DNA from: Candidatus Anammoxibacter sp.
GTDB taxonomy: Bacteria > Planctomycetota > Brocadiia > Brocadiales > Anammoxibacteraceae
Assembly: GCA_021777105.1 (NCBI GenBank)
Contig: JAIQZQ010000101.1
Span: forward strand, 28,184-92,183
Length of the DNA: 64,000 bases
Reading direction: 5' to 3'
Both the position numbers and the translations under genes were made by a program. Within the stretch, counting starts at the first letter, position 1; each line of letters starts with the position of its first letter. Below are positions 53,827 through 60,877 of the stretch, one piece after another. Under the pieces are notes generated by a model. It made no database searches and was not told where the DNA came from. It was given only the letters and a program-made list of their open reading frames with translations.

Positions 53827-54048
53827 TTAACTCTTTAGCGTAGCAATGTATAACTTCTCGACTTTCTTCCTTGCCCAAGGCGTCCTTCGCAGGAACTTGA
53901 GGCTGGACTTAACTGAAGGATCACTGTTGAAACACCTGATCCTGATGCGCTCGCCCAACTCGTCCCAGCCATAATGCTCTACCAGATTGTTAACGATATT
54001 CTCCAGGGGTACGCCGTGCATTGGGTCGTTGGCTTGTTGTTCACTCAT
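53827..54048 (-). CDS. VF530-family small DNA-binding protein (DUF2132)
   Basis: 73 residues matching the VF530 family end to end: DPMHGVPLENIVNNLVEHYGW, the L-G-x-R-I-x-I-R-C-F segment, then D-P-S-V-K-S-S-L-K-F-L-R-R-T-P-W-A-R-K-K-V-E. The Vibrio relative has a DNA-binding fold by structure; its role is unknown. It stands alone on the minus strand. Confidence 0.9.
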   Translation of the reverse strand: MSEQQANDPMHGVPLENIVNNLVEHYGWDELGERIRIRCFNSDPSVKSSLKFLRRTPWARKKVEKLYIATLKS

Positions 54049-54177
54049 GAGCAGGGTTTACTCCTTATCTTGGATATTAAGAACAACCTATTGGGTTTGC
54101 CCGCAAGCGTTCTTTGTAATAGTTGAAATATAGTATAATGCGCCATTAAAATTTAGACTGCCCCTTAAGTTGCATTT

Positions 54178-54186
54178 TGCTATAAT
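54178..54186 (+). promoter_or_regulatory. Extended -10 promoter before the GH13 gene
   Basis: TGC-TATAAT at 54178-54186 is an exact extended -10, 55 bases before the ATG. A second TATAAT followed by the same GCG lies at 54134-54139. Confidence 0.5.
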
Positions 54187-54241
54187 GCGAAGTCAAACCT
54201 GATTTGCTTAACTAACAATCTTTAATGATAAAGGCAATATA

Positions 54242-55984
54242 ATGTCAACAAAAGAACACTATACTCAATACTCGGCTGAAGATCGACTAAAACTTATAGA
54301 AGAGTCGTTAAATATCGTCTACTCAGGCGAGGATGCGGTTATGGCTTATAAAGAGATCATTTCGCTAATCAACACATATAAGCAGAAGATTACAAGCGAG
54401 CCATACTATTTGACTCAGAAAGATGTAATACTTATAACATACGGCGACCAGGTCTTTCAACAAAATGAGACACCCCTTCGCGTTCTGAGCAACTTTCTGG
54501 ATAACTATGTGCAGGATGTTATAAACACTGTTCACATACTTCCGTTTTATCCTTACTCTTCAGATGATGGATTCTCGGTTGTGGATTATAAAGGCGTTTG
54601 TCCTCTTAAAGGGTCATGGAAAGATATAGGGAAGATAAATAAAAATCACAGGATAATGTTTGACGGCGTTATTAACCACATGTCCCAGTTAAGCGATTGG
54701 TTTAACCGGTTTTTGGCTGATGACCCTGAATTTGATCAATTTTTTGTGGATACCGACCCAAGCTCGGATCTTTCAAACGTAATAAGGCCAAGGACTTCGC
54801 CGCTTTTAACGGAGTTTATTGATGATGGGGACAAAATCAGAAACATCTGGACAACATTCGGAGCTGATCAGGTGGACCTTAATTATGCCAACTATAAGGT
54901 GTTATTACAAGTCCTGGATGTGTTGCTTTTTTATGTTGAAAAGGGGGCGTCGTTAATAAGGCTTGACGCTATTGCTTTTATCTGGAAGGAGATGGGGACT
55001 CCATGCGTTCACCTTCAACAAACTCATGAGTTAATTCAGCTTATGCGTGAAGTCATACATGCGGTTGCGCCGGAGGTAATAATAATTACGGAAACAAATG
55101 TGCCTCATGATGAAAATATTTCATATTTCGGAAGCGGTAATGATGAAGCTCAGATGGTTTATAACTTTGCGCTTCCCCCGCTTTTAGCGTTTGCTATTTT
55201 ACAATCAGACACAAAAAAACTTGCAAACTGGACAAAAGGGCTTGCGCTGCCGAGCGATAGGGTATGCTTCTTTAATTTCACGGCAAGTCATGACGGTGTG
55301 GGTGTCAGGGCGGTAAACGAGATATTAAGCGCAAAAGAGATGGGTTTTTTATTGAAAAAAACTGTTGAGCATGGAGGGTTGGTTTCATATAGAGCAATAG
55401 GCGATGAGGAAAAGTTGCCGTATGAGCTAAATTGTAGTTATATTGACTTGTTGACGCATCCGGATGATGGTGACAATGAAAGGGTAAAAAGGATGATGCT
55501 TTCGCAAGCGGTTGTCCTTGCAATGCCGGGGATACCGGGCATATATTTTCATTCGCTTGTTGGCAGCCGAAGCTATCATGAGGCTGTCAGGAAGACCAGA
55601 ATTAACAGAACAATAAACAGGGATAGATTAAATTTCGATATTTTAAAAGAGCTGCTTGAAGAGGAGTGCGGTTTAGAGCATATTATCTATAAAAGGTATA
55701 AACATATATTGTCTATTAGGATAAATGAATCGGCTTTTAACCCTTTTAACAAATTTGAGGTTTTGGATTTTGGGAATAAAGCCTTTGCGATTAAACGGCA
55801 TGCGGAAAATGAAAATGACACTATATGGGCAATATTTAATTTTTGCGGCTATGAGGTTCAAATAACGCTGCCGGATGAATGCGGCGAACACTTGGTTGAT
55901 ATAATTACACATGCGAAAAGTAACGGCAAGAAGTTGACATTAGACGCATACCAGTTTGTTTGGCTAAAAAAAATAATCAGGTAG
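54242..55984 (+). CDS. GH13_18 sugar phosphorylase (sucrose/glucosylglycerate phosphorylase type)
   Basis: 580 residues. GH13 subfamily 18 enzymes reversibly split a glucosidic bond with phosphate to give glucose-1-phosphate. Marks: VHILPFYPYSSDDGFSVVDY, the INHMS strand, LIRLDAIAFIWK with the nucleophile Asp, IIIITETNVPHDENISY with the acid/base Glu, and FTASHDGVGVR with the third Asp. The N-terminal stretch of about 75 residues makes it longer than classic sucrose phosphorylase (about 490) and close to glucosylglycerate or glucosylglycerol phosphorylases. Its product would feed the glycogen route through glucose-1-phosphate (GlgC). Confidence 0.85.
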   Translation: MSTKEHYTQYSAEDRLKLIEESLNIVYSGEDAVMAYKEIISLINTYKQKITSEPYYLTQKDVILITYGDQVFQQNETPLRVLSNFLDNYVQDVINTVHILPFYPYSSDDGFSVVDYKGVCPLKGSWKDIGKINKNHRIMFDGVINHMSQLSDWFNRFLADDPEFDQFFVDTDPSSDLSNVIRPRTSPLLTEFIDDGDKIRNIWTTFGADQVDLNYANYKVLLQVLDVLLFYVEKGASLIRLDAIAFIWKEMGTPCVHLQQTHELIQLMREVIHAVAPEVIIITETNVPHDENISYFGSGNDEAQMVYNFALPPLLAFAILQSDTKKLANWTKGLALPSDRVCFFNFTASHDGVGVRAVNEILSAKEMGFLLKKTVEHGGLVSYRAIGDEEKLPYELNCSYIDLLTHPDDGDNERVKRMMLSQAVVLAMPGIPGIYFHSLVGSRSYHEAVRKTRINRTINRDRLNFDILKELLEEECGLEHIIYKRYKHILSIRINESAFNPFNKFEVLDFGNKAFAIKRHAENENDTIWAIFNFCGYEVQITLPDECGEHLVDIITHAKSNGKKLTLDAYQFVWLKKIIR

Positions 55985-55997
55985 CCCGGCTCCCGCG

Positions 55998-56648
55998 CTA
56001 TTTTAAAGTGATGAATTTCATGATCTTTTCGTGATCAGACATGTCGCCGATTACCATATGGTTATGGTGAGAGGTTGGCGCAACCAGAGCCGGCGTGGCT
56101 ATGATGTTGTGTTTTTCCGCGGTTTCAGGGCTGTCAAGGATGTCTATTATCTCAAGCTCAATGTTGCCTTGGAAATCGCGGTTAATTATCGTTTTAACGT
56201 TTGCAATTGCGCGTTCAGCGCTGGATGATTTGCCGGCGACATATAGCTTTAGATGCCCAACTTCAACGTTTGATTCCCCTGTGCCTAAAACGTTGCCTAA
56301 AATTGTGTGCACTTTGTCTACGCTAATAGGTTTCTTGCAAAGCTCAAATGCGATGCCTTCTTTTGATATATTTTGAAGTTTTTTTAAATACTCCTCACTA
56401 AACGCAGTTACTATATAGACAGGAATATCTGGGTCCAGACCGTTAAGCTTCCGCAATACCTCAAGCCCGTCAATGTCCGGCAAATGCAGGTCAAGAAATA
56501 CCAGGCCGGGGCGATTTTGTTCCGCTTTTGCCAGCCCATCATTGCCTGTGTTGGCAATTTCTATGGGAAAATTTCTCTTTTCAACCGCATTCTTGTATAT
56601 GCTGCAAATTATAGGGTCGTCTTCTATAACTAGAATATTTTTGCTCAC
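55998..56648 (-). CDS. Receiver-KaiB fusion protein
   Basis: 216 residues. A normal receiver domain fills residues 3-125: LVIEDDP with the acidic pair at 10-11, GLVFLDLHLPDIDGLEVL with phospho-Asp53, a Thr in YIVTAF and Lys in CKKPIS. A KaiB-like thioredoxin-type domain fills about 132-216: LKLYVAGKSSSAERAIANVK, then IELEIIDILDSPETAEKHNI and IATPALV. KaiB is best known as a clock protein, but many KaiB homologues in non-clock bacteria work with kinases in stress signalling. No kaiA or kaiC is in the window. It lies next to, but transcribed away from, a diiron-protein/kinase operon. Confidence 0.85.
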   Translation of the reverse strand: MSKNILVIEDDPIICSIYKNAVEKRNFPIEIANTGNDGLAKAEQNRPGLVFLDLHLPDIDGLEVLRKLNGLDPDIPVYIVTAFSEEYLKKLQNISKEGIAFELCKKPISVDKVHTILGNVLGTGESNVEVGHLKLYVAGKSSSAERAIANVKTIINRDFQGNIELEIIDILDSPETAEKHNIIATPALVAPTSHHNHMVIGDMSDHEKIMKFITLK

Positions 56649-57303
56649 TATTGATATCCCTTTATATAATTGTTAATTTGCGCGCCGTAAAAACATTAAG
56701 CGTAGAGTGGCGCAATATGTATAAATTAGATACAAATAATATATTAAACCATGACTCAAGGTCTGGCGTAAACGTTAAGGTTTGCGCTTGCAAAACAGTC
56801 AGGGTTGCATGTCCATTTATCCAAAATATATCGTTCTTTTTTCTGAAATTATGCTATCAAAATCAAGGGATATTGTCTAATATTTTATTTTAGCCGTTTA
56901 AATGGGGTGGCTGGGGCTTTAAAAGAGTTGAATTAGAGTTCTTAGAATGTTTTTATCCCCTCTTGGGATGATTCTTATTTAAGCAGGCCGGCTGCCAAGC
57001 GCTCATTTACCCCCTCTGCGGATAATTCTCACTAAAGCAGGCAAGCTGCTAAGCGCTCATTTACCCCCTCTGCGGATAATTCTCACTAAAGCAGGCAAGC
57101 TGCTAAGTGTTCATTTATCCCGCCGTTTTAGGCAATTTTAAAAATAGTTTTGTGGCATTTCATAAAATTTGGCGATAAAATGATGTGTGTCATCAATATG
57201 CGCCTTTTTTAGATTAATTAGCTTATGTGAAGAGCTTTGCTTGTTTTAAAAGGCGTTCCGTATTCTATTTTTACAAATCTTTTAAGCTGTTTTTATTAAT
57301 CAA
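56649..57303. other. Divergent intergenic region with 54-bp tandem repeats
   Basis: About 650 bases between the REC-KaiB gene and the diiron-protein gene. No coding frame is convincing. It contains the tandem repeat at 56945-57122 and must hold both promoters. Confidence 0.55.
56945..57122. repeat. Three-copy 54-bp tandem repeat
   Basis: Copies B (56999-57052) and C (57053-57106) are identical or nearly so. Copy A (56945-56998) is diverged, and a partial D follows. Each unit holds CATTTACCCCCTCTGCGGAT and a small palindrome: AGCAG-GCAAG-CTGCT in B and C, GCAG-GCCG-GCTGC in A. The palindrome is preserved although its bases changed. Confidence 0.75.
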
Positions 57304-58179
57304 ATGTCCAGAATAACAAGAAACCTGAACTATAGCGAACCAATCGAAGTTGAAGAGGGGGTGTTTTGGGTGGGCTTTTGCGATGATGAATCAGGCCTGC
57401 ATTGCAATCCCTATTTAATTATTGATAACGATGAGGCTGTTTTAATTGACGGCGGCAGCCGGCCGGAGTTTCCCCAGGTGATGATGAAGGTATTAAAGAC
57501 CGGGGTAAACCCGCATCACATACGAGCCCTTATTTATCAGCATTTTGACCCCGACCTTTGCGGCAGCATCCCTAACCTTGAAAATATTATAAGCAACAAA
57601 GATTTGCGCATTATTTCCGAGAAGTCCAATAATGTCTTTATTAAACACTACTATGTCACGTCCGGGTTGTTGTCGATCGACGAGATTGATTACAAGTTTA
57701 AATTCCAATCAGGCAGGGAACTATCGTTCTACAAAACCCCTTACGCGCACGCTCCGGGAAGTTTTGTCACCTTTGATTCCAAAAGCGGCATTCTTTTTAC
57801 AAGCGACCTGTTTGGAAGTTACGGCAAGGAGTGGGAGCTTTTCTTAACTCTTGAAAAAGAGTGCTTTAATTGCGCGGATTATAATGATTGCCCGAACAAG
57901 AAAGATTATTGCCCTATCCCTGATTTGCTCAATTTTCACAAAGAGGTTATACCTTCAGGCGAAGCCCTGAAACAGGCGATTGAGGTGGTGGCAAAAGTCC
58001 CATTATCTATTATCGCGCCGCAGCACGGCAGTATTATACACAAGGCTGATGATATCGCCTTTGTTTGTGAAAAACTTTTCAAATTAGACGGGGTTGGCAT
58101 AGATAAACTTGCTCACAACAGAGCCGGCAACGATTCAGGAAGTATTGAAGGCCTGAAAAGGAGGCTTGCACAGAAATGA
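57304..58179 (+). CDS. ODP-type diiron metallo-beta-lactamase-fold protein (flavodiiron-like, no flavodoxin)
   Basis: 291 residues with the fold of the flavodiiron proteins. All six iron ligands can be placed: His80, Asp82 (Glu in most FDPs) and Asp84 in YQHFDPDLCGS, His149 in YAHAPGS, Asp168 in LFTSDLFGSYG, and His241 in IAPQHGSII. There is no flavodoxin domain, so it cannot reduce O2 or NO by itself with FMN. Stand-alone members of this kind serve as O2/NO sensors. A cysteine cluster C187-x2-C-x5-C-x6-C203 may bind another metal. It overlaps the soluble kinase gene by four bases (ATGA), a strong hint that it is the sensor for that kinase. Confidence 0.85.
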   Translation: MSRITRNLNYSEPIEVEEGVFWVGFCDDESGLHCNPYLIIDNDEAVLIDGGSRPEFPQVMMKVLKTGVNPHHIRALIYQHFDPDLCGSIPNLENIISNKDLRIISEKSNNVFIKHYYVTSGLLSIDEIDYKFKFQSGRELSFYKTPYAHAPGSFVTFDSKSGILFTSDLFGSYGKEWELFLTLEKECFNCADYNDCPNKKDYCPIPDLLNFHKEVIPSGEALKQAIEVVAKVPLSIIAPQHGSIIHKADDIAFVCEKLFKLDGVGIDKLAHNRAGNDSGSIEGLKRRLAQK

Positions 58180-59870
58180 ATGCTGAAGATTCTATAAAAT
58201 CATATTTAAAAAGCGAAAAAATTCAGTCCCGCAACATTAACGAATTGATCCTTAGCTTTCTGGAAACTCAGGCAAAGGAAGACGACAACGAAATTAACAA
58301 CCTGCTTTTCACAAACCTTATACTTCAATACTCCGCTGCCGAGCGAAAGTTGACGGAGTTGAACCAGCTCAAAAACAAATTCCTCGGCATGGCGTCGCAC
58401 GATCTTAGAAACCCTCTATCTTCAATGAAGGGTTTTAGCGAAATCCTGTTAAGCGGCGATGAGGACATCGGCGAGTTGAACGACGCGCAAAAGGAGCTTG
58501 TAACCACTATTAACAGGAGCTGCAATGATCTGCTGAGTTTGCTTAACAACCTTCTGGACGTGTCAATGATTGAGAGCGGCAAGTTCCGCATTAATATAAA
58601 AGATGAATCCATTAAGGAATTATTGCAGGAGCGTGTCAAATTAAACAGGGTAATTGCTGAAAAGAAGGAGATTTCAATACGTGAAGATTTTGCTGAAATG
58701 CCAAACGGCCTTTTTGACCGCGAGCGTATCCTTCAGGTGGTTGACAACCTGATTAGCAACGCGATAAAATTTTCGCCTTTGGGCTCTGAAATACGCGTAA
58801 GCCTGTTAAAAGAGGGCGAAAACGCGCTGATTAAAGTAAAGGACGAGGGCCCGGGCATTTCGCCTGAAGACCAGGACAAATTATTTGGGGAGTTTCAAAA
58901 AGTCGGCACAAAAACAACAGGCGGCGAAAAAAGCACTGGGTTGGGGCTATCTATTGTTAAACGAATAATAGAGGCGCATAATGGGACTATTAAAGTGTCA
59001 AGCGCGCTTGGAGCCGGGTCGGAGTTTATGTTTACACTCCCTCTTTCAAAAACACAGGGTAGTGAAGACCAAAGGGAGCTGAAAATACTTGTGGTTGATA
59101 ATCTTAACGACAATTGCGCGTTAATTAAGAGCTACCTTAAAGATTCGCGTTTTAAGGTCGAAACCGCTGAAAACGGCAAGGTCGCTTATGAGAAAGTCAT
59201 TGGAGGGACATACGACCTTGTATTTATAGATGTGAAGATGCCGGTTATGGACGGGCACACCGCAACAAGGGAGATACGAAAATGGGAAAAGGAGAACGGC
59301 AAAACCGAAACCCCTATTATCGCCCTCACTTCTCTTGATTTTATAGACGACAGGCAAAAAAGCATGGATGCCGGCTGCAACGAGCATTTAACAAAACCTG
59401 TTGATAAAAAGGCGCTGTTAAGTAAAATTCTTGAGTATACGGGAAAGGCTATACCTCTAAAGAAGGGCGCAGTTGAGCCTGTTTCAGCAACAAAACCGCT
59501 TAATATTCTATACGCCGAAGACGACGGCGACAACAGGGCTCTAATTTTGGCTTATTTAAAGAAGCTTCCTTATAAAATTGACATAGCTATGGACGGCAAA
59601 GCCGCTTATGAAAAATTTGCCGTTAACAAATACGATATTGTCCTGATGGATGTGGAGATGCCTGTGATGGACGGATATTCCGCCTCAAAGAATATACGCA
59701 AGCTGGAGAAAGACACCGGCGCCGCGCCGACTCCGGTTATAATGCTGACAGCGCATGAATTGGACGGCGACGATAAGAAAAAGGCTGAGGCCGGCTATGA
59801 TGGTTATGTTGCAAAACCTGTTAAAAAAACTGTTTTATTGGAAACAATTCAATCATTTACACAAGGGTAA
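58176..59870 (+). CDS. Soluble hybrid histidine kinase with two receiver domains
   Basis: 564 residues with no membrane segment. The first 60 residues are helical with no known sensor fold. HisKA (about 65-135) has GMASHDLRNPLSSMKGFSEI with the phospho-His. HATPase_c has NLISNAIKFSPLG, DEGPGISPEDQ and STGLGLSIVKRI. Two receivers follow: the first (about 305-425, LVFIDVKMPVMDGH) has D-N in place of the D-D acidic pair at its start, the second (about 445-560, IVLMDVEMPVMDGYS) looks standard. The gene is coupled to the diiron protein upstream. A REC/coiled-coil protein follows after 41 bases. No HPt is present. Confidence 0.92.
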   Translation: MNAEDSIKSYLKSEKIQSRNINELILSFLETQAKEDDNEINNLLFTNLILQYSAAERKLTELNQLKNKFLGMASHDLRNPLSSMKGFSEILLSGDEDIGELNDAQKELVTTINRSCNDLLSLLNNLLDVSMIESGKFRINIKDESIKELLQERVKLNRVIAEKKEISIREDFAEMPNGLFDRERILQVVDNLISNAIKFSPLGSEIRVSLLKEGENALIKVKDEGPGISPEDQDKLFGEFQKVGTKTTGGEKSTGLGLSIVKRIIEAHNGTIKVSSALGAGSEFMFTLPLSKTQGSEDQRELKILVVDNLNDNCALIKSYLKDSRFKVETAENGKVAYEKVIGGTYDLVFIDVKMPVMDGHTATREIRKWEKENGKTETPIIALTSLDFIDDRQKSMDAGCNEHLTKPVDKKALLSKILEYTGKAIPLKKGAVEPVSATKPLNILYAEDDGDNRALILAYLKKLPYKIDIAMDGKAAYEKFAVNKYDIVLMDVEMPVMDGYSASKNIRKLEKDTGAAPTPVIMLTAHELDGDDKKKAEAGYDGYVAKPVKKTVLLETIQSFTQG

Positions 59871-59911
59871 GCGCATAGACCTCGCGGCTTTGCGTTTATA
59901 AGGAAACTAAA

Positions 59912-60487
59912 ATGGAAAAGCCGTTTCATATACTTATTGTGGATGATGATATTGATCAGATCAAGCTGCTGGAAGTTACTCTACAAAAGGTGAAATACGA
60001 GACTTTGTCGGCGCGAAACGGTATGCAGGCCCTGGAACTTGCCATTTCAAACAAGTTTGACCTTATATTGCTTGATGTAGGCATGCCGGGCATGGACGGT
60101 TTTGAGGTTTGTAAACGCCTAAAAGAGATGCCGGACGTAGCGGACGCGCCTGTTATGTTTTTGACGGCAATGGACGGCATTAGCGATATTGTGAACGGCT
60201 TTAAGTTTGGAGCGGTTGATTACATTACAAAACCGTTTTACGCATGGGAGCTTTTAGCCAGGGTTAACACTCATCTAAAATTCAAACGGTCCCGCGAGCT
60301 TGTTCAGGAGAAGATATCGCAAATTAAAGAAAATGAGAAGGAGATTGAACTGCTTAACGAAAAGCTGAAAAAAGTCGAGGCTGAGATAAAAACTTTAAAG
60401 GCCCTTAATTCCGCGCGCGCTACCGGCGATAAGAAAAAAGATCAAAAAGAAGGCGATACCGGGCATGAATCGTGGATTGAATTATGA
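59912..60487 (+). CDS. Response regulator with C-terminal coiled coil
   Basis: 191 residues. A full receiver domain (4-122) has ILIVDDDIDQ, LILLDVGMPGMDGFEVC with the phospho-Asp, and YITKPFYAWELLARV. A coiled coil follows (about 130-165, KENEKEIELLNEKLKKVEAE), then a Lys-rich tail. No DNA-binding or enzyme output is seen, so it probably acts by protein contact. It is the last gene of the diiron-protein/kinase cluster. Confidence 0.9.
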   Translation: MEKPFHILIVDDDIDQIKLLEVTLQKVKYETLSARNGMQALELAISNKFDLILLDVGMPGMDGFEVCKRLKEMPDVADAPVMFLTAMDGISDIVNGFKFGAVDYITKPFYAWELLARVNTHLKFKRSRELVQEKISQIKENEKEIELLNEKLKKVEAEIKTLKALNSARATGDKKKDQKEGDTGHESWIEL

Positions 60488-60493
60488 TCCGGC

Positions 60494-60877
60494 TTAAACG
60501 TTTCTAAGCCAGTTTTTCAACTCTTCTATTTTCGCCATATCTATTAAAGCCTCTCCTAAATCTTCCAGCTCATTTATTCCTAACATGTCTATTTTCGCTT
60601 TTATCCCATCGTCCAAATTTTTAAATTTTTTGTTTAATTGACGTAAGATTAAAGACATTGCTTCTTTCTCCATACCCACCTCTTCTACTGACTGTAACAT
60701 TTTCGCCTCCTTGTAATTAATGTCCTTTGTAATAATTTCTCTAAACTCTTTTTCTTCATCATTGTCGAGGGATAAACTTATCTCTATCAATGAAACCAAA
60801 ACTGCCTGTTTAGCTCTGTCCTGAACTGTATTAGCGACCCCTTGAATAGCCTTTGCCTTAATTAATGGCCGCTCACA
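60494..60877 (-). pseudogene. DUF4351/Rpn-type transposase-family C-terminal remnant
   Basis: The readable part has the typical C-terminus of PD-(D/E)XK transposase-family (Rpn) proteins: a charged segment, EEKEFREIITKDINYKEAKM, then a DUF4351-like helical end (MEKEAMSLILRQLNKKF, LEDLGEALIDMAKIEELKNW). No good start codon exists. The same frame continues upstream (AKAIQGVANTVQDRAKQAVL) to the TAA of hsdR, so the N-terminal nuclease part has been cut away at the end of hsdR. It is probably a leftover of a mobile or repeated gene. Confidence 0.6.

Noticed and set aside
55998..56648. A circadian clock locus because of KaiB
   Set aside because: No kaiA or kaiC in the window; KaiB homologues are common outside clocks.
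56945..57122. 54-bp repeats as a CRISPR array
   Set aside because: The units are directly adjacent with no unique spacers, and no cas genes are present.
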